Shown here: positions 7,106 to 15,304 of the stretch, piece by piece | Position numbering within the stretch: position 1 is the first letter of the stretch | How the letters are laid out: each line of letters starts with the position of its first letter | Assembly (NCBI GenBank): GCA_017619295.1 | Contig: JAFZSQ010000010.1 | Location: 1 to 36,816 of the forward strand | Reading direction: 5' to 3' | DNA from: Lachnospiraceae bacterium | GTDB lineage: Bacteria > Bacillota > Clostridia > Lachnospirales > Lachnospiraceae | DNA: 36,816 nt | Translations under genes and position numbers: made by a program | The notes under the pieces: model-generated | Databases searched by the model: none | Seen by the model: the letters and a program-made list of their open reading frames with translations, nothing else | Told to the model about the DNA's origin: nothing

Positions 7106-8594
7106 GCTTAAAGGCATTTCTCTTTCTTATAAAATGAGCGGTATCTTCATACTGGCAAACCTCTTTATCTTTGTGGTTGATATAGCCCTTCTCTTCGGAA
7201 TCAACAGAATGTCCGTTGAGATGGAGATGGCTTATCAGAACAACCGCCAGTTGAATGCCTTATCCATTGCTCTGGACTCCCTTCAGGATTCCACCACCGA
7301 ATACCTTAAGGCCAAATCTACAGACTCGCTTTCCGATTACTATATAAGTGAGCAGAATTATGTGGATTTGGTGGAGGAGCTGGGAACCCAGATAACAGAT
7401 ATTCCCTATACAAGAATGGAGAGAAACATCAGGAACATGTCTTATGACTACATGGACCAGGTTTCTCAGACCATCGAGGCCAAGCGTGGCCGAAACGTAG
7501 AGAAATACAGAGTGTTATATGAGAGCGCAACCAAACGCTATGAGTATATTAAGGCATATATAAGGAGCCTTAACTCCGAGCAGTTTGTAAGCAACTCAGA
7601 AAAATATACCGAACTGGCAGCATCCTTCAGAACCTTCGAGACCTTTGCCATGGGCGTTATGTTCTTCGTTTTGGTGGGAAGTGCCCTTGTAATCATTAGA
7701 ATTACCGGCCGACTGATTCACCCCCTTGAGTCTCTGGCAGCCAGTGCGGATGAAGTTGCCAACGGAAATCTGGAGGCTAAGCTTCCGGAGAGTACCAGCA
7801 GCGACGAAGTAGGTCGACTGACAGTGGCCTTCAGTAAGATGATGGTATCCATCAGAGAGTACATTGAAAGAGTCAGGGAGAGCATGGAGAAGGAACGTCT
7901 CATGCAGGAGAAGGAGCTCATGATGGAAACCCACCTTAAGGATGCTCAGCTTAAATACCTGCAGGCTCAGATCAACCCCCACTTCCTGTTTAACACCCTT
8001 AACGCAGGTGCCCAGCTTGCCATGATGGAAGGGGCAGACAGAACCTACGAATATGTCCAGACCGTGGCGGACTTCTTCAGATATAATGTTAAGAAACAAA
8101 ATGAACTTGTAGACGTTGCCGACGAAGTAGATATTGTTGACAACTATATTAGGATCTTAAATGTACGATTCTCCGGAGAGATTCATTACGACAGGCAGAT
8201 TGATGAAAGGCTTCTTAAGATTAAGATGCCCAGCATGATTCTTCAGCCCATAGTAGAAAATGCCGTTAACCATGGTATCAGAGGCATGGGAGATAAGGGT
8301 CACATTTTCCTTAAGGTTTACAGAGACGGGGACAGAGTATACATCTCCGTTAAAGATAACGGCAAGGGAATGAAGCCTGAGGATATAGAAAAAGTTGTAA
8401 ACGGAAAATGGAAATATGAGGAGCAGAGGGGAGACTCCAACGGAATCGGAATGGATAACGTTATCTCGAGACTCCGTCTCCTTTCAGAAAGAGAAGATGT
8501 TATAGATATATACTCCGAGGGTGAAGAAATGGGAACGGAAGTCGTAATAAACATCCCATACACTCAGGATAACGAAAAGCAAAAAGAGGATTAA
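7095..8594 (+). CDS. LytS/YesM-type sensor histidine kinase
   Basis: The 499-residue protein has transmembrane helices at about residues 15-36 and 184-205 around a helical extracytoplasmic domain of about 145 residues, then a HAMP linker (about 206-260), a coiled coil, a His_kinase domain (PF06580) with phospho-acceptor H296 in NPHFLFN, and an HATPase_c domain with N-box VENAVNH (387-393), G1 DNGKGM (421-426) and NGIGMDNV (449-456). It should phosphorylate the response regulator encoded one base downstream. The ATG at 7095 is preferred to the one at 7086 because GGAGG at 7081-7085 is 9 bases from the former but touches the latter. The extracytoplasmic part has no recognised ligand fold, consistent with sensing through the anchored binding protein. 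Confidence 0.9.
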   Translation: MFRKLKGISLSYKMSGIFILANLFIFVVDIALLFGINRMSVEMEMAYQNNRQLNALSIALDSLQDSTTEYLKAKSTDSLSDYYISEQNYVDLVEELGTQITDIPYTRMERNIRNMSYDYMDQVSQTIEAKRGRNVEKYRVLYESATKRYEYIKAYIRSLNSEQFVSNSEKYTELAASFRTFETFAMGVMFFVLVGSALVIIRITGRLIHPLESLAASADEVANGNLEAKLPESTSSDEVGRLTVAFSKMMVSIREYIERVRESMEKERLMQEKELMMETHLKDAQLKYLQAQINPHFLFNTLNAGAQLAMMEGADRTYEYVQTVADFFRYNVKKQNELVDVADEVDIVDNYIRILNVRFSGEIHYDRQIDERLLKIKMPSMILQPIVENAVNHGIRGMGDKGHIFLKVYRDGDRVYISVKDNGKGMKPEDIEKVVNGKWKYEEQRGDSNGIGMDNVISRLRLLSEREDVIDIYSEGEEMGTEVVINIPYTQDNEKQKED

Positions 8595-8595
8595 T

Positions 8596-10197
8596 ATGTA
8601 CAGAATAATGCTGGCCGATGACGAGGGTATCGTTATCGATTCAATGAAATTCATAATCGAGAAGGAATTCGGTGATCAGTGCGAGGTGGAATTCGCCAAA
8701 ACCGGAAGAAGCGTTATTGAGCTGGCAGAGCGCTTCAGACCCGATATTGCCATCATGGATATTCAGATGCCGGGAATCAATGGTATCGATGCCATGAAGG
8801 AGATCAAGAATTTTTCCGCCAATACAGTTTTCATTGTTATGAGTGCCTACGATAAATTCGACTATGCCAAGGAGGCAATTGCCCTTGGCGTTCTTGAGTA
8901 TATCAATAAGCCAATGGAACGCACCAAGGTTGTCCAGGCCATTAAGAAGGCCATGGAGATTATTGACGGCGACAGAAAGAAAAGAAGCGACAATCTTCTT
9001 ATTAAAGAGAAGCTGGAAACCGTAGAGCCCATTATTGAGAACGGTCTTATATACAACATCCTGTTTCAGGAACACTTTGAGGAGGACGTGGATAACTACA
9101 AGACCATCCTTGGAGTTGAGGAGAACTATGGCTACATGATGTGCATCGTCAGCGGTGACAGCCAGGAAGGCAACCACATGACAAACGCCGTGGGAAGCTC
9201 CGTTAAGATGTCCAACCATTATACTGAAGTCAGAGAAGGATTAAAGGAATTCTTCCCTTGTAAGGTAGGCTCCGTAATGGCCAATAAGATTGCGGTGCTG
9301 GTGCCCTATGTTCATCCCGAGATGGATTACAATGCCCGAATTGAACTTATAAATGAAGCCAGAGAATTCATAAGATATATGAGGAAAAAGGTGGATATCA
9401 GCTTCCGTCTGGGAATCGGAGGCGTAAAACCCCTTAAGAATCTCGGCGAATCCTATAAAGAAGCTCTTAACGCACTTATAGCAACTACAGGAAGTGTTGC
9501 CCACGTGGATGACCTTCCCATCGGCTGCGACTACGAGAAAGACTATCCTGTAGATATGGAGAAGAGTCTATTTGAAGCAGTTGAACGCGGAGACTACAAT
9601 GAAGCTGCTGTCCATGCGGAAAGTTTCCTTAAGTGGATGGATGATTTCGACGGAAAGAACCTGATGGCCATAAGGCTTAAGGTTTTGGAATTTACTCTTC
9701 AAGCAGAAAGCATGGCCTACAGAAACGGTGGTATGACTTACCGTTTCGGCTCCAGAGACTCCTATCTTCCGGAAATCATGTCCATGTCCACTATAGGAGA
9801 ACTTCGAGAATGGTTTTTAAATAAGATAATGATTTCCTGTCAGAACATCGGAAACAAGAGACAGGAGCGCTCAACCGACACCATAGAGACCGCCAAGGAA
9901 TATATAGGAAACAATTTCTCCAAGGATTTGTCTCTTGATGACGTTTCAAGAATAGTTAATATCTCGCCCTACTACTTCAGCAAGCTTTTTAAGGAAGCCA
10001 CCGGCGAGAACTTTATCGAATATCTTACAAATATAAGAATAGAAAAAGCCAAAGATCTTCTCCTTAATTCCGACATTGCCATGAAGGAACTATGTTCCAT
10101 GTGCGGATATCAGGACCCCAACTATTTCAGCCGTACATTTAAGAAGAATGTGGGCTTAACACCAACGGAGTATAAAGAAAAATGTCTAGGAAAGTAA
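8596..10197 (+). CDS. YesN-type response regulator with AraC DNA-binding domain
   Basis: The 533-residue protein has an N-terminal receiver domain (about residues 1-120) with acidic pair D8/D9, phospho-acceptor D55 in IMDIQMPG and conserved K105. A long central region (about 130-420) of the type found between receiver and output in YesN proteins follows, then an AraC-type double helix-turn-helix (about 430-530, with LSLDDVSRIVNISPYYFSKL and CGYQDPNYFSRTFKK). It begins one base after the kinase gene, so the pair is clearly cognate. It likely activates the ABC transporter genes downstream; the inverted repeats at 11265-11322 are the best candidate sites. The end overlaps the next gene by 16 bases. 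Confidence 0.93.
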   Translation: MYRIMLADDEGIVIDSMKFIIEKEFGDQCEVEFAKTGRSVIELAERFRPDIAIMDIQMPGINGIDAMKEIKNFSANTVFIVMSAYDKFDYAKEAIALGVLEYINKPMERTKVVQAIKKAMEIIDGDRKKRSDNLLIKEKLETVEPIIENGLIYNILFQEHFEEDVDNYKTILGVEENYGYMMCIVSGDSQEGNHMTNAVGSSVKMSNHYTEVREGLKEFFPCKVGSVMANKIAVLVPYVHPEMDYNARIELINEAREFIRYMRKKVDISFRLGIGGVKPLKNLGESYKEALNALIATTGSVAHVDDLPIGCDYEKDYPVDMEKSLFEAVERGDYNEAAVHAESFLKWMDDFDGKNLMAIRLKVLEFTLQAESMAYRNGGMTYRFGSRDSYLPEIMSMSTIGELREWFLNKIMISCQNIGNKRQERSTDTIETAKEYIGNNFSKDLSLDDVSRIVNISPYYFSKLFKEATGENFIEYLTNIRIEKAKDLLLNSDIAMKELCSMCGYQDPNYFSRTFKKNVGLTPTEYKEKCLGK

Positions 10198-11231
10198 GAA
10201 AAATACTTAGCGTTGCTCTTGTATTGCTTTTGGCCACGAGCTTTAGTGCCTGTGGAAGAAGCGAGGTGCAAAGCAATAATGACGAGGAAAAAGTAGAGGA
10301 TAAAATCCAGATAGGAATGTGTTTCGACTCCTTCGTAATCGAAAGATGGCAGAGGGACAGAGATGTCTTCGTTCAGGCCGCCAAGGAAATGGGGGCGGAG
10401 GTTAACGTCCAGAACGCCAACGGTGACGTTGAGGAGCAAAAGAAACAGATTGACTACTTTATTAAGAAGGGAATGGATGTAATAGTCATTGTCTGCATCG
10501 ATTCCGATGCCCTGGCTGATTCGGTGAAGGATGCAAAGGATGCAGGTATAAAGGTTATTGCCTATGACCGATTGATTAACAACGCCGATATTGACCTTTA
10601 CATATCCTTTGATAATGAGATGGTTGGAACCCTTATGGGCCAGGCTCTTGTTGATAACGGAATTAAGGGCGGAAACGTCATTATAGTGGGAGGATCTCCC
10701 GCAGATAATAACGTAGCTTTGGTAGAAAACGCCTTTACCGAGGTAATGAATTATAATGAAGTGACAATTCTGGACACCACCCATTGTGATGGATGGAGAG
10801 CGGAACTGGCTTCAGAGTATATCTATGACCACATAGACCAGGTTAAAGAGTGCGACGCTATCATGTGCGGAAATGATAACCTGGCCAGTGAGGTGGTAAG
10901 CGCCCTTTCAGTTCAGCGCCTTGCCAAGAAGATAATGGTTACCGGACAGGATGCGGATTTGGAAGCCTGCCAGAGAATTGTTGAGGGCACCCAGATTATG
11001 ACGGTTTATAAACCTGTGGAAAAACTTGCCAGAAGAGCAGCCGAATGTGCATTGGCTCTGGCCAAGGGTGAAGAACTGATTGGTGATGACGTTGGAACAA
11101 TAGATAACGGAAAGGGAGAGGTTCCCTACGTTAAGCTTGAACCCATTAAGGTTACCAAGGAAAACATGGATGAAACCATCATAAGCAGTGGCTTCCATAT
11201 GAAAGAAGAAGTTTACCTTAACGTTAAATAA
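10182..11231 (+). CDS. xylF: XylF-like sugar-binding lipoprotein
   Basis: The 349-residue protein has a lipoprotein signal (basic start, hydrophobic stretch 8-19, lipobox SFSAC with C24) and a Peripla_BP_4 fold. Several segments match D-xylose-binding protein XylF closely: IERWQRDRDVF, YDRLINNADIDLYISFDNE, GGSPADNN, GQDADLEACQRI and TQIMTVYKPVEKLA. It should be anchored to the outer face of the membrane and bind a pentose or similar sugar. The ATG at 10182 lies inside the end of the regulator gene, after a GGAG, so it belongs to the sensor transcript rather than the transporter transcript. It may feed the ABC transporter or serve as an additional receptor for the sensor. The exact sugar cannot be read from sequence. 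Confidence 0.82.
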   Translation: MSRKVRKILSVALVLLLATSFSACGRSEVQSNNDEEKVEDKIQIGMCFDSFVIERWQRDRDVFVQAAKEMGAEVNVQNANGDVEEQKKQIDYFIKKGMDVIVIVCIDSDALADSVKDAKDAGIKVIAYDRLINNADIDLYISFDNEMVGTLMGQALVDNGIKGGNVIIVGGSPADNNVALVENAFTEVMNYNEVTILDTTHCDGWRAELASEYIYDHIDQVKECDAIMCGNDNLASEVVSALSVQRLAKKIMVTGQDADLEACQRIVEGTQIMTVYKPVEKLARRAAECALALAKGEELIGDDVGTIDNGKGEVPYVKLEPIKVTKENMDETIISSGFHMKEEVYLNVK

Positions 11232-11264
11232 TGACATAAAAATTCAGGGTTGGACTTTTTTGTT

Positions 11265-11322
11265 TTGTGCAGACCCGCACATAACAAAAATGTGCTAGCC
11301 CTATTTTTGTGCCCGTGCACAA
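11265..11322 (+). promoter_or_regulatory. Paired inverted repeats upstream of the ChvE-like gene
   Basis: Two related inverted repeats occur: TTGTGC-AGACCC-GCACA (11265-11281) and TTGTGC-CCGT-GCACAA (11307-11322). Their starts are 42 bases apart, close to four helical turns, so they would face the same side of the DNA. Between them is a third TGTGC half-site (11291-11295) and a wider ACAAAAAT / ATTTTTGT inverted repeat. They lie about 50-110 bases upstream of the probable promoter -10 and are the best candidate operators for the YesN-like regulator. Confidence 0.6.
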
Positions 11323-11369
11323 TAACGCAAGAATTTGAAGAAAGTGACAAACAACTACTAGACGATACG

Positions 11370-11378
11370 TGTTATTAT
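11370..11378 (+). promoter_or_regulatory. Extended -10 promoter of the sugar transporter operon
   Basis: TGTTATTAT fits an extended -10 element (TGnTATTAT). No -35 box is found at normal spacing, which suits an activator-dependent promoter. The predicted leader of about 57 bases contains a small GGGC / GCCC hairpin (11392-11405) before the GGGAGG ribosome site. Confidence 0.5.
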
Positions 11379-11441
11379 CACAAATGTAGGGGGCCAATGA
11401 GCCCAAATTACTTACTAACACTTTAGGGAGGATAGTACACA

Positions 11442-12503
11442 ATGAAAAAACTCGTAAGTTTATTGCTTAGTGTTGCTATGGTTGCAGTTCTTCTTGTAGG
11501 CTGTGGCGCAGGCGGCGCATCAGGCGGCAAGAAGGTTGGCGTTTCAATGCCTACCAGAGATCTTCAGAGATGGAACCAGGATGGTGCCAACATGGAGAAA
11601 GAACTTAAGGCAGCTGGTTACGAAGTTGACCTTCAGTACGCATCAAACGATGTACAGACACAGGTTTCTCAGATTGAGAACATGATTTCTAACGGATGTT
11701 CAGTTGTTGTTATCGCAGCAGTTGAGGGTTCATCACTTGGTGAAGCACTTGACATGGCTAAGAAGGCTAACATTCCTGTTATCGCTTATGACCGTCTTAT
11801 CATGAACTCTGACGCAGTTTCTTACTACGCAACATTCGATAACTACAAAGTTGGTGTTGCTCAGGGTCAGTTCGTTATCGATACTCTTGACCTCAAGAAC
11901 GCAGCAGGTCCTTTCAACATCGAGTTCACAGCTGGTGACCCCGGTGACAACAACGCAGGCTTCTTCTTCAACGGTGCATATGACACAGTTAAAGAGTATG
12001 TTGAGAGCGGAAAGCTCAATGTTGTTTCAGGTCAGAAGACATTTGATGAAGTAGCAACTCCTACATGGGGTTCAGACGTAGCTCAGTCCAGAGCAGAGAA
12101 CATCCTTTCATCTTACTATGCAGATGGAACAGAGCTTGATGTATGGCTTTGCTCAAACGACTCAACAGCACTTGGTGTTACCAATGCTCTTAAAGCTAAC
12201 TACAACGGTAAGTACCCTGTAATCACAGGTCAGGACTGTGATATTGAGAATACAAAGAACATGATCGATGGTAAGCAGTCAATGTCAGTATTCAAGGATA
12301 CACGTACTCTTGCTTCTCAGGTTGTTAAGATGGTTGGCCAGATCCTTAAGGGTGAGAAGGTTGACGTAAACGATGAGAAGACATATAACAACGGAATTAA
12401 GGTTGTTCCTTCATTCCTTTGCGAGCCCACTGTTTGTACAGCTGACAACTACAAAGAGATCCTTATCGATTCAGGTTACTACACAGAGGATCAGTTAAAG
12501 TAA
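11442..12503 (+). CDS. chvE: ChvE-like multiple-monosaccharide-binding lipoprotein
   Basis: The 353-residue protein has a lipoprotein signal with lipobox LVGC (C21) and a Peripla_BP_4 fold. It matches ChvE along its length: VSMPTRDLQRWNQDG, SQIENMISNG, VIAYDRLIMNSDAVSYYATF, DPGDNNAGFFFNGA, GQDCDIENTKNMI, KTYNNGIKVVPSFL and the ending GYYTEDQL. ChvE-type receptors bind several aldoses (glucose, galactose, arabinose, xylose) and deliver them to the Mms/Ggu CUT2 transporter, whose ATPase and permease genes follow. A GGGAGG site precedes the ATG. Codon use is strongly biased, as expected of an abundant receptor. A stem-loop just after the stop probably protects this part of the message. The sugar range here is inferred from the family. 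Confidence 0.88.
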   Translation: MKKLVSLLLSVAMVAVLLVGCGAGGASGGKKVGVSMPTRDLQRWNQDGANMEKELKAAGYEVDLQYASNDVQTQVSQIENMISNGCSVVVIAAVEGSSLGEALDMAKKANIPVIAYDRLIMNSDAVSYYATFDNYKVGVAQGQFVIDTLDLKNAAGPFNIEFTAGDPGDNNAGFFFNGAYDTVKEYVESGKLNVVSGQKTFDEVATPTWGSDVAQSRAENILSSYYADGTELDVWLCSNDSTALGVTNALKANYNGKYPVITGQDCDIENTKNMIDGKQSMSVFKDTRTLASQVVKMVGQILKGEKVDVNDEKTYNNGIKVVPSFLCEPTVCTADNYKEILIDSGYYTEDQLK

Positions 12504-12531
12504 GATTAAGAAACAGTAAGTATTTCATAGA

Positions 12532-12555
12532 GCAGGCGGGGTAAAACCCGCCTGT
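12532..12555 (+). other. Stable intercistronic stem-loop after the binding-protein gene
   Basis: An 8-bp GC-rich perfect stem (CAGGCGGG / CCCGCCTG, plus a closing G-U) with loop GTAAAA lies 28 bases after the chvE stop. There is no T tract, so it is unlikely to be a full terminator. It more likely stabilises the upstream message or slows 3' decay, raising receptor over membrane components. Confidence 0.65.
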
Positions 12556-12585
12556 TCGTGAGTGTGAAGAAATGGAGGAATATCC

Positions 12586-14124
12586 GTGGGAAAAATACTC
12601 CTTGAAATGAAAAATATCACCAAGACATTCCCCGGTGTAAAGGCTCTCGACAACGTTAACCTTCAGGTTGAAGAAGGCGAGATTCACGCACTGGTAGGAG
12701 AAAACGGAGCCGGTAAGTCTACACTTATGAACGTTCTTAGCGGCATTTATCCATACGGAAGCTATGAAGGAGATATTATCTACGATGGTCAGGTTTGCGA
12801 ATTCCACAAGATAACAGATTCCGAGAAAAAGGGTATCGTTATCATTCACCAGGAATTGGCACTTGTACCTCAGATGTCAATTGGAGAGAATATGTTCCTC
12901 GGTAACGAGCGAGGAAAGAAAAACGCTATAAATTGGAATGAAACATACGGTGAAGCCGACAAATACTTAAAGATGGTAGGTCTGTCGGAGTCTTCGCGTG
13001 TATTGATAAAAGATATAGGTACAGGTAAGCAGCAGCTGGTTGAAATTGCGAAAGCTCTTGCTAAACATGCAAGACTGCTTATCCTTGATGAGCCTACATC
13101 ATCCCTGAACGAGACAGATTCAAGAGCACTTCTTGATTTGATGCTTGAGTTTAAGAAGCAGGGAATGACCATGATCATCATCAGCCACAAGTTAAACGAG
13201 GTTGTTTACGTAGCTGATAAGATTACGGTTGTCAGAGACGGTTCAACAGTTGAAACTTTGGATTGTCATACAGAAGAAATCAGCGAGCCCAGAATTATCA
13301 AAGGCATGGTTGGTCGTGAATTCACAGACCGTTTCCCTAAGAGAAGCGGTGTTGAAATCGGCGAAATCAACATGGAAGTTGATAACTGGACCGTTTATCA
13401 CCCCGTTTATGCTGAGAGACAGGTTGTCAAGAATGTCAGCATGAATGTAAGAAAGGGTGAGGTAGTGGGTATCTACGGACTTATGGGCGCAGGACGTACA
13501 GAGCTTGCAATGAGTATTTTCGGTAAATCCTACGGAACAGGAATCTCAGGCACTCTTAAACTTAACGGCAAGCCCGTTACACTTAAGAACCCCAGAGAAG
13601 CAATCAATGCCAAACTTGCATACGTTACAGAAGACAGAAAGGGTAACGGACTTGTCCTTTCCAATTCAATTCGTGTAAATACAACCCTTGCAAACATGGG
13701 TGATGTATGCGACAGAGGTATTATTGATACTGATAAAGAGTATCAGGTAGCTACAGAGTATAAGGATAAACTTAAAACCAAGACTCCTTCTGTTGATCAG
13801 AGCGTCGGAAATCTTTCCGGTGGTAACCAGCAGAAAGTTCTTCTTGCAAAATGGATGTTCACCAATCCCGATATCCTTATTCTTGACGAGCCTACAAGAG
13901 GTATCGACGTAGGTGCTAAGTACGAGATTTATTGTATTATCAATGATCTTGTAGCAGCAGGAAAGTCAGTTGTAATGATTTCATCTGAGCTTCCTGAAGT
14001 TATCGGAATGAGCGACAGAATCTACATCATGAACGAAGGCGAGTTCGTTGGTGAGATGAAGGCTTCCGAAGCTACCCAGGAAAATATTATGGCTTGTATC
14101 TTACAGTCAGGAAGGGGTGAATAG
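12586..14124 (+). CDS. mmsA: Sugar ABC transporter ATPase, double-domain (MmsA/GguA/XylG family)
   Basis: The 512-residue protein has two fused ABC domains, as in CUT2 monosaccharide importers. The N-terminal domain has Walker [10 protein letters not shown] (38-46), a degenerate signature IGTGKQQ (145-150) and Walker B LLILDEP (164-170). The C-terminal domain has the altered Walker A-like GLMGAGRTE (298-306), signature LSGGNQQK (410-417) and [11 protein letters not shown] (431-441). The altered C-terminal P-loop is normal for this family. It starts at GTG 12586, 7 bases after GGAGG. It should power uptake of sugars delivered by the ChvE-like receptor through the two permeases downstream, and sits one base before the first permease gene. 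Confidence 0.92.
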   Translation: MGKILLEMKNITKTFPGVKALDNVNLQVEEGEIHALVGENGAGKSTLMNVLSGIYPYGSYEGDIIYDGQVCEFHKITDSEKKGIVIIHQELALVPQMSIGENMFLGNERGKKNAINWNETYGEADKYLKMVGLSESSRVLIKDIGTGKQQLVEIAKALAKHARLLILDEPTSSLNETDSRALLDLMLEFKKQGMTMIIISHKLNEVVYVADKITVVRDGSTVETLDCHTEEISEPRIIKGMVGREFTDRFPKRSGVEIGEINMEVDNWTVYHPVYAERQVVKNVSMNVRKGEVVGIYGLMGAGRTELAMSIFGKSYGTGISGTLKLNGKPVTLKNPREAINAKLAYVTEDRKGNGLVLSNSIRVNTTLANMGDVCDRGIIDTDKEYQVATEYKDKLKTKTPSVDQSVGNLSGGNQQKVLLAKWMFTNPDILILDEPTRGIDVGAKYEIYCIINDLVAAGKSVVMISSELPEVIGMSDRIYIMNEGEFVGEMKASEATQENIMACILQSGRGE

Positions 14125-14125
14125 T

Positions 14126-15292
14126 ATGAATCTTAAAGTGATGGATATTCTTAAAAAATATACTATGGTATTCGCCCTTATACTTGTTACAATCTTCTTC
14201 TACTGGCAGACCAGTGGAAAGATACTTCTGCCTCAGAATATTAACAACCTGATTTCACAGAACGCATACGTATTCGTTCTTTCAGCAGGTATGCTGTTAT
14301 GTATTCTGACCGGTGGTAACATCGATTTGGCCGTTGGTTCCGTTGTATGTTTTGTCGGCGGTATCGGTGCCGTAATGATGGATAAGAGCTTAAACGTATG
14401 GTTTGCGGTAGTCGTAATGATTATCGGAGGTCTTTTGGTAGGTGCTTGGCAGGGATTCTGGATTGCCTATATCAAGGTACCACCGTTTATTGCAACCCTG
14501 GCGGGCATGTATGCCTTCAGAGGTTTGGCTAACGTAGTCCTTCAGGGACATGCGGTTGGTATCAGAAACACCACATTCCTTAAAGTATTCGGTGGCGGCG
14601 ATGAGTGTTATGTTCCAGACTTCTTTGGAGGTTCAGGATTAAATACCACATGTATGATTGCAGGTATTGCAATTGTTTTGGTTTACATTATCATGGTTGT
14701 CATTCAGAGACTTGATGCCAAATCCAAGGGATATAACGTTACACCTCTTGGACAGGAACTTGCCAAGATCGTTGTAATCAGTGCAGTTGTTATCTGGATT
14801 TTCTATAAGCTGGCTAATTACAAAGGTATTCCTGCTGCAGCAGTTTGGATTGCCGCTGTTCTTATTATCTATGCTTATATAACCACAAGAACAACAATGG
14901 GAAGATATCTCTATGCTGTCGGCGGTAACGAGAAAGCAACAAGACTTTCCGGTATCGACCCCAGAAAAGTATACTTCTTTGCTTACGTTAACATGGGACT
15001 CATGGCAGGTCTTGCAGGTATTCTTGTAGCAGCTAGACAGGTAGGTGCTCAGCCCACATTCGGACAGGGTTACGAGATGGATGCCATTGCAGCTTGTTTC
15101 ATCGGCGGTGCTTCAGCATACGGCGGTGAAGGTAGTGTGTTTGGTATGATAATCGGTGCTGTCCTCATGGGTGTTATCAACATGGGTATGAGTATCATGG
15201 GTATCGAGGCTAACTATCAGAAGGTTGTTAAAGGTATCGTTGTTCTGATAGCAATCATATTTGACGTACTGTCAAATAAGAAGAAAAAGTAA
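14126..15292 (+). CDS. mmsB: Sugar ABC transporter permease 1 (MmsB/XylH family)
   Basis: This 388-residue integral membrane protein of the BPD_transp_2 (CUT2) family has many transmembrane helices. Family signatures are GGNIDLAVGSVVCF (a conserved loop near residues 66-80), PPFIATLAGMYAFRG, GRYLYAVGGNEKATRLSGID and the C-terminal SIMGIEANYQKVVKGIVVL. The long insertion with NVTPLGQELAKIVV before GRYLYAVGG is typical of XylH/MmsB rather than RbsC. ATG 14126 is chosen over GTG 14117 because GGAAGGGG precedes it at a good distance; it begins one base after the ATPase stop. It is paralogous to the next gene, so the channel may be a heterodimer. Confidence 0.9.
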   Translation: MNLKVMDILKKYTMVFALILVTIFFYWQTSGKILLPQNINNLISQNAYVFVLSAGMLLCILTGGNIDLAVGSVVCFVGGIGAVMMDKSLNVWFAVVVMIIGGLLVGAWQGFWIAYIKVPPFIATLAGMYAFRGLANVVLQGHAVGIRNTTFLKVFGGGDECYVPDFFGGSGLNTTCMIAGIAIVLVYIIMVVIQRLDAKSKGYNVTPLGQELAKIVVISAVVIWIFYKLANYKGIPAAAVWIAAVLIIYAYITTRTTMGRYLYAVGGNEKATRLSGIDPRKVYFFAYVNMGLMAGLAGILVAARQVGAQPTFGQGYEMDAIAACFIGGASAYGGEGSVFGMIIGAVLMGVINMGMSIMGIEANYQKVVKGIVVLIAIIFDVLSNKKKK

Positions 15293-15304
15293 GGAGGATG
15301 AGAC

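Noticed and set aside
7596-8099. Minus-strand 167-codon frame over the histidine kinase
   Set aside because: Antisense to conserved kinase motifs, with no recognisable domain.
10122-10784. Minus-strand 220-codon frame over the XylF-like gene
   Set aside because: The plus strand encodes a clear lipoprotein receptor; this is a shadow frame.
12586-14124. Altered Walker A in the second ABC domain as a sign of decay
   Set aside because: The GLMGAGRTE form is the usual state of the C-terminal domain in CUT2 sugar ATPases.
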